Positions 10,001-15,231 of a stretch of DNA of 19,431 bases are shown piece after piece. A model generated the notes under the pieces. The model worked only from the letters and a program-made list of their open reading frames with translations. It was not told where the DNA came from and searched no databases. Origin of the DNA: Gemmatimonadota bacterium. GTDB taxonomy: Bacteria > Latescibacterota > UBA2968 > UBA8231. Within the stretch, counting starts at the first letter, position 1. Each line of letters opens with the position of its first letter. The DNA is taken from assembly GCA_028875335.1 (NCBI GenBank), contig JAPPEF010000317.1, positions 1-19,431 on the forward strand. The letters are read 5' to 3'. Made by a program: the position numbers and the translations under genes.

Positions 10001-10394
10001 CTTTATGACCCGTCAGGCCACCCGCACGTTTACCGACATGGCGCGGCCGATCGTCGATCCGCTACCAGCCGATATGCGCGGTTGGTTGTTTACCGGCATC
10101 GGCGGATTCTTTGAGGCCGTGCTGTTGTGGGGTCATCACCGGTTTTACTGGTGGCCGTTGCACCCATTGGGATTTATCGTCAGCGTCGGCTGGCTGGCTG
10201 GTCAGGTGTGGTTTTCCGTGTTCATCGCGTGGGCGCTCAAGCTGGGCATTGTCAAGTGGGGTGGGATGCCGCTCTACGAGCGGGCCAAGCCCTTTTTCCT
10301 AGGGTTGATCTTGGGCGAGGCGACCGCGGCCGGATTGTGGCTGTGCATCGATGGTGTGTTGGGCGAAACCGGGCATTTTCTGTCGTATATGTGA
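4059..10394 (+). CDS. Giant fusion: inactive M28-like domain + FtsX-type permease + DUF6785/DUF6784 membrane module
   Basis: A single uninterrupted frame of 2111 residues. A membrane helix (about 24-42) precedes an extracytoplasmic M28-peptidase-like domain (about 50-480) with a PA-like insert (about 140-235). In it the usual A-H-Y-D reads A-Y-Y-D (259-262), the G-A-x-D metal Asp is Ala276, the E-E pair is H307-F308, and the last His is D436. A small beta domain (about 501-575) follows. Three helices lie at about 783-860. An FtsX/MacB-type permease comes next, with its first helix at about 906-926, an extracytoplasmic domain, then three helices from about 1187; E-R-L-R-E-I-G-I (1213-1220) is the classic FtsX loop. 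A soluble domain (about 1313-1450) and an A/E/Q-rich linker lead into DUF6785 (from about 1475) and DUF6784, with W-W-P-L-H-P-L-G-F at 2031-2039, roughly 13 helices in all. The GTG start has only a weak GGGGCGG site; ATG 4128 is the alternative. No ABC ATPase is adjacent. Its role is unknown; transport or envelope signalling is inferred. Confidence 0.85.
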   Translation: MPKEAASVGLLARRNAWGRYWDAMVALIIAFLVAFAIGPVAASTGPRAVVEHLSSLESRVAGYPGSVQAAEYIEGQLQALGLATRRDSFAVVVPMDRGGRLEWEDESVPLYAVWPNGVRTSTVPPEGLRASAIWGGDGDWGDFNGQEVAGRVVVLDFASRDAWLKAASLGARAVVFVAADSATTQQAQGKYVRAPLDVPRFWVEGAAGERLRRRLVDGKVEVGLWGRMDWQERTAYNVWAVVPGKDAGTAQNETVLIHAYYDAPSVIPARAPGAEAAVSVAALLEVAARLRENPPAHTVVLAALSAHFQGRQGMVAFLDRHARRQEHYAARLAEPLNIDLFIGLDLSSHGERVVLWNNTDSYALKRFFVPFGRRFTEYAEVLGSAEALANGISPIRGMDWDSYMPGGLVADGELALEAGFPSLTLATVGDARFALDLPRDTGESVAWDNVEGQAALVADLLAHALADTALLVGRERLEAALKDRLRDLRVKARTFPRRSQVPDRPVVGALVAVQVEEEERKGVRDTRYFLADAAGLARIPGLVQGTYPLTVAALDAERGTLTHVVDLSKRAQAHHGRPRADGRLAKNVRWPQNEQIAVLFPGAGRPLYGLVEPRLLRALNEVKVLSAAGSEPGQYGYALGKSSIGSVGVIYGPADAAADDRVKVILDGQFLLLNSEGSQSEDEARGQGFLLTEEGFGGATLQAARDLWNLDAARLGMLKEHGIENQRLTRLHEQTAVAIAEAEAAAAQLKWDEYIAWSRKALGLETRAYPEVLATLNDVLEGVIFFMALLLPAAFFGERLLFAAADIRRQLAGFGLLLLAIWLILAQVHPAFELAEPLVVLLAFAIMAMAAFVLFMLVGRFNRVMAQHQSQQMRVHAQDLSRLSASYAAFMLGISNMRRRPLRTGLTLATLTLLTFTLLSFTSFEQQIRYASFRLPHAGAYPGILIRDRGWERLTPEALDYAESHFGGSGWMGRRGWYAAEGGKGSWIAVTAAGNAVRATGLLGLTPEEAQITEVDKSLVAGSFFAADDEATCILSLDMAEALGVGVGDQVEVFGRALAVRGIADSERLGELRDLDDESLMPADFVLSSAEVLQLGAEQDVDIAGEEDLRELRPFIHLKPHHVVLVPYQTLAEAGGSLRSVAVRFSGETDGQALVEDYLTRVAVTLFVGSPAGEVMALSSVGLTAVQGLGALAIPALVAALIVLNAMLGAVYERLREIGIYSSVGLAPLHIALLFVAEACVYAVLGTTLGYLLGQGLGKVLLALGLLQGITLNYSSLAAIGAALAVMGVVLLSTIYPARVAARQAVPDVVRRWRPDPPSGDEWLFEFPFMLGEGEVEGVCGFLANYFGAFGRATLGDFYVEDMQVTQADGYRLSFALWLAPFDLGVSQEVVVEFVSVGERSRAMEVRLRRLSGERHYWQRLNLRLVEALRKQMLIWYALREAERVQHVESARTLAAEQAEQRVAEQSAAEQPASFTWRGFAVGALLALCIGVGAPYAVIMLQGSFMALNSSSPGAIFLFFVLVVVVNTLLRVLGRGLALGRADLVLIYAMMLLASAVPTQAFVGYLIPIISGLYYYATPENNWGEVFFPHVTPWLVPQDRQAIVDLHEGLSPGEGIPWAAWSETLSYWYVFFLVLSFMMLCMSSILHRQWSQHERLAYPMVQLPLKMVEEDQPGSKLAPLFKQRLLWIGFAVPFVLLSLKGLHYYFPAVPTPIQSAGQLPWIGSKLNSHWVYAWIGFFYLVNLNISFSIWFFYLFNKAQEGIFASLGIASTEKLSLYSYSQTADLTHEVMGACLIFVGYTLWMGRRHLGAVWRKAWRGDSTVDDAGEMLSYRVAVFGFLVSLIFVGVWLWASGVPLAILPLFLLMCLIFYVFVTRAVATAGLATARSPMVAAFFVISAVGAPVIGAKGLTALTFTYVWQSEMRLFPMIAAANSLKLAEAVVGSKRRLFWGMALALVVSLAGATWIIFQVCYEHGGINLHSFFMTRQATRTFTDMARPIVDPLPADMRGWLFTGIGGFFEAVLLWGHHRFYWWPLHPLGFIVSVGWLAGQVWFSVFIAWALKLGIVKWGGMPLYERAKPFFLGLILGEATAAGLWLCIDGVLGETGHFLSYM

Positions 10395-10484
10395 ATCTGT
10401 ATATATCGTATTGTATATAACGGGGCGGTTCGTTTGCTGTTTAGAGTTTAATCACGTCAGACCACTTAATCGGGAGGATTTATT
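10395..10484 (+). promoter_or_regulatory. Spacer with AT-rich tract and ribosome site before the TonB receptor
   Basis: This 90-base gap holds an AT-rich tract at about 10398-10422 containing TATATA on both sides of a short centre (an imperfect palindrome), unusual in this GC-rich setting. The receptor's ribosome site GGGAGGA (10472-10478) lies six bases before the ATG at 10485. The AT-rich tract could be a promoter or operator, or the end of the upstream transcript. Co-transcription with the fusion gene is possible but not shown. Confidence 0.4.
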
Positions 10485-13157
10485 ATGCGGAGCATGGATG
10501 CGGACTTGGCCGGTCTAATGCGCCTATTGGGAACGGCGGCCCTGAGCCTCGTCCTCGTCAGTTCGCTCGTCGTCGGGCAGGCAGCGTGGTCCGAGGAGGC
10601 TGAGACGGAGGAAGAGGACGAGGAGGGGGCCTATACCGAGGACATCTATCTGATGGAAGAAGCCATCGTCGTGGGGTCGCGCCACGCGCCGCGTTCAGAA
10701 AAGGAGTCGGCCGCGCCCGTAGATGTGCTGAATGCCGACCAACTGCGCACGCAAGCTGCGGTCGATATGGACGACATGCTGCGCACCCTGGCTCCATCGT
10801 ACAATATCCAGCGGCACGGCATTGACGACGAAGCGACCTTGGTGCGCCCGGCCACGCTGCGGGGCCTGCCGCCGGACAACCTGCTGGTGCTGGTCAACGG
10901 CAAGCGCCGCCATCGCTCCGGCGTAATCGCACTGCTGGGCAGTTCGCTCAATACGGGATCGCAAGGGCCGGATTTGAGCGTGATTCCAGCTATTGCTTTG
11001 AGGCAAATGGAACTGCTGCGCGACGGCGCGGCGGCCCAGTACGGATCCGACGCCATAGCCGGGGTGCTGAACCTGCGATTGCGCGAAGCCTCCGAAGGGG
11101 TGCTAATGGAAACACGAGTAGGCCAGTACTTCGAGGGCGACGGTAGTTTGTATCAAGTCGCTACCAATGTCGGCCTGCCGCTTAGCGAGGACGGTTTTTT
11201 CAATGTCAGCGTCGAGTACCGCCAAAACGATCCTACCATCCGCAGCGGTCAACGCGCCAATGCTGCGACGCTGAGAGAGAGAGGCTATCCCGTCAAAGAG
11301 CCGGCGCAGATTTGGGGCAGTCCCGACCTCGACGGCGTGTGGAATACCTTCTTCAACAGTGGAGTTGATCTTGGCAATGGATCTGAAGCCTATAGTTTTG
11401 GCGGCTGGGCCAAGCGCCGCGCCGAAGGCGGCTTTTTCTTCCGCGCTCCGGGCACTTCCTCGGCGCGCAGCAGCGTATTTCGCATCGGCGATCAGCGGGC
11501 CGTAGCCGATCTCGACCCGGACGACGACGTTGATCCCGCGAACTTGGAAGTGCCTTCTTTGGACTCCAGCTTCGACGAGACCCAAGCTTTCGTCGATGAG
11601 TACCAGGGCGATCTCTTTCTGTTCAACGAGCGCTTCCCGGGTGGTTTTACGCCGCGCTTTGGAGCGGATATCCGCGATGTGAGCTTGGTGGCTGGTCTGC
11701 GCAGTGCCCGCTCCGGTGGCCTCAAGTGGGACGCCAGCGTCAGCGCCGCCCGCAGCAATATCGAATTTTTCATTTTCAATACCATCAACGCCTCGCTGGG
11801 GCCGGATACGCCGACGTCGTTCCGTCCGCGCGACTACATCCAGACCGAAGTCGCGGCCAACTTCGACTTCTCGTACGCGATGGAGGTGGGTGGTTTGGCC
11901 TCGCCGCTCGGCCTCGCTTGGGGCGCTGAATGGCGCCAAGAGACGTTCGAGTCCGTGGCTGGCGATGAAGCCTCCTACGTGGTGGGCCCCTATGCGCCCC
12001 AGGGCTTTAGCAGCGGTTCCAACGGCTATCAGGGGCTGCACCCAAGTAACGCCGGCAAGTGGGATCGCCCCAACTATGCCTTGTACGTGGATTTGCAGAC
12101 AGACGTAGTGCCGCAGCTCCAGCTAGGCACGGCCGTGCGCTACGAGGACTTCTACGCCGATTTTGGCAATACCCTCAACGGCAAGCTCTCGGCCTTGTTG
12201 CGAGCTAGCGACCGGGTCAACCTGCGCTCGACGGTCAGCACTGGGTTCCGCGCTCCGTCGCCCGGCCAGGCCAATCTCCGCGCCGTGACCACTGGCTTTT
12301 CCGGCACCGGTGGTCTGACCGAGCAGGGGCAGGTGCCGCCCACCCATCCCATAGCCGCGGCCTTGGGCGGAGAGGAACTGACTGAGGAGAAGTCCGTGGG
12401 ATTTTCCGTCGGCACCGCCATGGAACTCACTGACGATTTCGATCTGACCCTCGACTACTTCGCCATTGACATCGAGGACCGCATCGCCCTGACCGGGAAT
12501 ATCAAGATCACCGACCAAATCGCCCAGATCATCCGGGACGATGAATCCCTCCAGGGCGTCAGCGTCCTCCAAGAGGTCAAATTCTTCTCCAATGACTTTG
12601 ATACCCGCACCCAAGGTATTGACTTGGTGCTGTCGTGGACGCGGACGTGGGCCCCCCAATCTCTGTCCCACATTGATGTCGCCTACAACTGGACCCGGAC
12701 TACTCTTGAGGACTTTTCGCAAGAGCGGACAAAAGAAGAATTTCTGGGCAAACCCCTGGACGAACCGATCAAATTCAAACTGATGACGCCCCGACGTGAG
12801 GTGGAACTGGGGGAAATGAACCCCGAGCACCGCTTGGTGGTCACCGGCAGTCACCAAATGGGCGCTTGGAGCGGCATGCTGCGGCCCAGCTACTTCAGCG
12901 CTTGGAAAGCCTGCCGCTTCCAAGACAACAGTTGCGGTGATCTCGACGCCTTTGACGGAGGCGTCATTGTCGATGCAGAAGTCGGTTATGCCTTTGGCGA
13001 TAGCTATCAGTTGAGCGTGGGGGCGCAGAATATTTTAGACTCAGTGCCCGAAGCTCCGCCCGAAGAGACCTCAGGTCAGGGCAATCTGCGCCCGGAGAGC
13101 ACGCCTTGGGATTACAACGGTGCTTTCTGGTACACGCGTTTATTTGTGGAATTTTAG
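10485..13157 (+). CDS. TonB-dependent outer-membrane receptor
   Basis: An 890-residue protein, within the usual size range for TonB-dependent receptors, which import substrates across the outer membrane using TonB/ExbBD energy. An N-terminal signal peptide (hydrophobic core about 14-31, likely cut near A34) is followed by a very acidic stretch and a TonB-box-like segment E-E-A-I-V-V-G-S-R (58-66). The plug domain (about 70-205) carries L-R-G-L-P-P-D-N-L-L-V-L-V-N-G-K-R-R-H-R-S and ends with L-R-D-G-A-A-A-Q-Y-G-S-D-A-I-A-G-V, both hallmarks of the family. The rest is a beta-barrel, with G-A-Q-N-I-L-D near the end and a C-terminal aromatic F, as expected for outer-membrane insertion. A C-x6-C pair near the C-terminus may form a disulphide in an outer loop. 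No SusD-like partner is present, so the ligand is unknown. A strong GGGAGGA site supports the start. It lies 90 bases downstream of the giant fusion gene, on the same strand. Confidence 0.93.
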   Translation: MRSMDADLAGLMRLLGTAALSLVLVSSLVVGQAAWSEEAETEEEDEEGAYTEDIYLMEEAIVVGSRHAPRSEKESAAPVDVLNADQLRTQAAVDMDDMLRTLAPSYNIQRHGIDDEATLVRPATLRGLPPDNLLVLVNGKRRHRSGVIALLGSSLNTGSQGPDLSVIPAIALRQMELLRDGAAAQYGSDAIAGVLNLRLREASEGVLMETRVGQYFEGDGSLYQVATNVGLPLSEDGFFNVSVEYRQNDPTIRSGQRANAATLRERGYPVKEPAQIWGSPDLDGVWNTFFNSGVDLGNGSEAYSFGGWAKRRAEGGFFFRAPGTSSARSSVFRIGDQRAVADLDPDDDVDPANLEVPSLDSSFDETQAFVDEYQGDLFLFNERFPGGFTPRFGADIRDVSLVAGLRSARSGGLKWDASVSAARSNIEFFIFNTINASLGPDTPTSFRPRDYIQTEVAANFDFSYAMEVGGLASPLGLAWGAEWRQETFESVAGDEASYVVGPYAPQGFSSGSNGYQGLHPSNAGKWDRPNYALYVDLQTDVVPQLQLGTAVRYEDFYADFGNTLNGKLSALLRASDRVNLRSTVSTGFRAPSPGQANLRAVTTGFSGTGGLTEQGQVPPTHPIAAALGGEELTEEKSVGFSVGTAMELTDDFDLTLDYFAIDIEDRIALTGNIKITDQIAQIIRDDESLQGVSVLQEVKFFSNDFDTRTQGIDLVLSWTRTWAPQSLSHIDVAYNWTRTTLEDFSQERTKEEFLGKPLDEPIKFKLMTPRREVELGEMNPEHRLVVTGSHQMGAWSGMLRPSYFSAWKACRFQDNSCGDLDAFDGGVIVDAEVGYAFGDSYQLSVGAQNILDSVPEAPPEETSGQGNLRPESTPWDYNGAFWYTRLFVEF

Positions 13158-13179
13158 TGCGAAAATCACCTGTCTCGCA

Positions 13180-13222
13180 GCGGCCTAGGGCGACGTAGCA
13201 ACGGCGAGTTGCCCTAGGCCGC
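13180..13222. terminator. Strong hairpin between convergent genes
   Basis: A perfect 12-bp stem: GCGGCCTAGGGC (13180-13191) pairs with GCCCTAGGCCGC (13211-13222). The stem can extend three more pairs inward (GAC with GTT, one wobble), leaving a 13-base loop. It sits 22 bases after the TonB receptor stop and 8 bases beyond the sulfatase stop, so it could end transcription from both sides. Neither side has a U-tract, so a classical intrinsic terminator is not certain. Confidence 0.5.
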
Positions 13223-13230
13223 CGAACTCC

Positions 13231-14685
13231 TCAACAGCGCACCACATCCTCGACGTCTGCGACTGGCAGGGTGTCTTCGTGCCGGGGCTGCACCGTTTGT
13301 CCCCACGCCGTCAGAAGGTGCATATCCCGCGTCAGTTCAGTACAGCGCTGGGTCACCTGCTCGGGGTTCCAATCGGCGTAGAGTTGGTCGAGCAGCTCTT
13401 GCCGCAGGGCGGCGTAGGCACCAGCACTGCCCAAGTCGTTCCATTCCTCTGGGTCGTCCGCCAGATTGAACAATGCCGGTGGGGTGTCGTCGTGGTATTT
13501 GTAGAGTTTCCACGATCCCTGCCGGATCATGCGCGAAGGAGGATCGCCGCGCGAGGGCCCCAATTCGCTGAAGGTGGTATCGGGGCGGGCATTATCTGCG
13601 TGTCCCTGTAGTTCGCGCCACAGAGAATGGCCGTCGGCTGCGGGCAGGGACTCGCCGCCGGCCACTTCTACGGCGGTGGGTGCCCAATCGAGCAAATTGC
13701 ACAGCACCGGGTTTTCCACGCCTGCCGGTATCACGCCGGGCAAACGGGCGATGAGGGGGACGCCGACCGAGCCTTCGTAGTAGTTGCTCTTCCACCAGCA
13801 GCCGTGCTCGCCGGCCATCTCGCCGTGGTCGCTGGAGTAGATCACCAACGTATTGTCGCGCAAGCCGGTCTCGTCGAGTTTGTCGAGGAGCTGGCCGACT
13901 TTGCGGTCGAAGTATTCGCACAGACCAAAATAGGCCGCCCGCGCCACGCGGATGCGCTCTTTGGGCAGGGGTTCGTCAATGAGACGGCGCTTTTTGAAAT
14001 TGGCCACGGCCGCTGGCTCTCCGGTCGGGTCGGGTTGCGGCACATCGACTCGGTCGTAGTAGTAATCGTATAGATCCTTGGGGGCGAAGAATGGGCAGTG
14101 CGGCAGTACAAAGCCCGCTACTGCGGCAAAGGGCCGGTCGTGCGTTTGCGCTTTTTCCTCCAAATAGGCGCAAGCCGCCTCGGCGACTCGGTCGTCAAAG
14201 GCTTGGTACGTAGTGCGGCCGTACCCGGCTATTTCGACGCATTCGCGGGTCTGGCCCGAGGTGCTGGAGGGAATGCTCTTGAACAGTGGCCCGCCCTGTT
14301 GGGCCGCACCCGGATGCCGGGCGGTGTGCTCGCCGATAGGCCGGCGCTCAAAACCGTGGCGCTGGTCGGGCCCGACAAAGTGCATGCGGCCAAGCAGCGC
14401 GGTCTCGTATCCAGCCGCACCCACGGCATGGGCCCAAGTCGGCAGCGCCGAGTTGAGGATGTGGTCGTTGCCCCAGACTTGGTTGGCGCTAGGCCGCCGC
14501 CCGGTCATAAAGGCCATGCGTGCTGGCGCGCACAAAGGCGAGGGGGTGTACGCATTGGCAAAGCGCATGCCCTCGCTGGCCAAGCGGTCGAGGTGCGGGG
14601 TGCGCACCAGCGGGTCGCCGTAGCAGCCGAGGTGGAATTTGCTGTGCTGGTCGGAGAGGATGAAGAGGATATTGGGTCGGTCCAT
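13231..14685 (-). CDS. Cys-type sulfatase (formylglycine-dependent, BetC-like layout)
   Basis: A 484-residue member of the alkaline-phosphatase-fold sulfatases, which hydrolyse sulphate esters using a formylglycine made from cysteine. It opens with P-N-I-L-F-I-L-S-D-Q-H (D12 in the metal site). The activation motif is C52-A-P-A-R56, followed by T-G-R. The second metal and substrate segment S-S-D286-H287-G-E-M lies in a context (F-D-R-K-V-G-Q-L-L-D... and Y-E-G-S-V-G-V-P-L-I-A) that resembles choline-sulfatase-type proteins. The true substrate cannot be assigned. No clear signal peptide is visible, so it is either cytoplasmic or exported by an unrecognised route. An in-frame stop lies four codons upstream of the chosen ATG, so this is the earliest possible start, although it lacks a good ribosome site. 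The small gene 74 bases upstream on the same strand may share its transcript. Confidence 0.92.
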   Translation of the reverse strand: MDRPNILFILSDQHSKFHLGCYGDPLVRTPHLDRLASEGMRFANAYTPSPLCAPARMAFMTGRRPSANQVWGNDHILNSALPTWAHAVGAAGYETALLGRMHFVGPDQRHGFERRPIGEHTARHPGAAQQGGPLFKSIPSSTSGQTRECVEIAGYGRTTYQAFDDRVAEAACAYLEEKAQTHDRPFAAVAGFVLPHCPFFAPKDLYDYYYDRVDVPQPDPTGEPAAVANFKKRRLIDEPLPKERIRVARAAYFGLCEYFDRKVGQLLDKLDETGLRDNTLVIYSSDHGEMAGEHGCWWKSNYYEGSVGVPLIARLPGVIPAGVENPVLCNLLDWAPTAVEVAGGESLPAADGHSLWRELQGHADNARPDTTFSELGPSRGDPPSRMIRQGSWKLYKYHDDTPPALFNLADDPEEWNDLGSAGAYAALRQELLDQLYADWNPEQVTQRCTELTRDMHLLTAWGQTVQPRHEDTLPVADVEDVVRC

Positions 14686-14759
14686 GGATGGGTTCTAGGG
14701 GAAACGGTCAAACAGCGGGACTTGTTTTTGCAAAACTGTGAAGATGGGGGTCTAAGCCG

Positions 14760-15041
14760 TTATGTTGCCTCTTGAAGAAGAGCTAGCCCCACCTCATCGA
14801 CCTCCACTCGCACGACCTGAAGACCTTTTTCGCGCAGTTTTGGCAGTACCGATTCTAGGGCTGCCTCGAACGACGTGGCTTCCACAGTACAGTGCGCAAT
14901 CGGTGTACCGGATTGTATAACGAGAGTAAAGTCCAAGACATTTTCTGGAGCTGCCCCATTGTCTTCAAAATCATAGAGTTGGTCGGTCGTATCCAGATCG
15001 GGCTCAGTCGCAAGCGTAAGCATAAACTCATAGACTCGCAT
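14760..15041 (-). CDS. Small protein of unknown function
   Basis: A 93-residue acidic protein beginning M-R-V-Y-E-F-M-L-T-L. AGGAG (15051-15055 on the plus strand as CTCCT) lies nine bases before the ATG, supporting a real gene. It has no signal peptide, membrane helix or cysteine-rich motif. The layout is beta strand, acidic loop, beta strand, helix (about 57-72, S-F-E-A-A-L-E-S-V-L), beta strand, then V-D-E-V-G-L-A-L-L. This loosely recalls small bacterial proteins that begin Y-E-F-T-L and end V-G-L, sometimes followed by a helix-turn-helix, but here any DNA-binding tail is absent. I do not claim a function. It lies 74 bases upstream of the sulfatase on the same strand. Confidence 0.6.
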   Translation of the reverse strand: MRVYEFMLTLATEPDLDTTDQLYDFEDNGAAPENVLDFTLVIQSGTPIAHCTVEATSFEAALESVLPKLREKGLQVVRVEVDEVGLALLQEAT

Positions 15042-15231
15042 CGTCTTCAGCTCCTATTGACCTCTGCATTTCTAATGGAATGCTGCCTCATTCTTGCTTC
15101 GACCCAGACCGTATTCCTTTAGCTATGCAGTCCTCAATAAGTATGCAGGCATGGCGTGGAATTTAGTGAAAAATGGAAGGAAATGCATCTTTTATGGTTC
15201 CTCGACGCGGTCGCGGATAGCTGCTGACTGA
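15042..15231. promoter_or_regulatory. Divergent intergenic region
   Basis: About 190 bases separate the small minus-strand gene from the plus-strand CRTAC1 pair. The stretch is less GC-rich than the genes and must hold the small gene's ribosome site (15051-15055). It contains a short direct repeat, TATGCAG, at 15124-15130 and 15142-15148. I see no convincing -35/-10 pair, RNA gene or conserved structure. Confidence 0.35.

Noticed and set aside
8470..10394. DUF6785 module as a separate gene
   Set aside because: No stop interrupts the frame between the FtsX part and this module, and the coiled A/E/Q linker reads as normal coding sequence. I did not find a convincing internal ribosome site.
11103..12041. 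312-residue minus-strand ORF inside the TonB receptor gene
   Set aside because: It lies antisense to a clear receptor barrel, is rich in residues expected from antisense of GC-rich codons, and has no recognisable motif.
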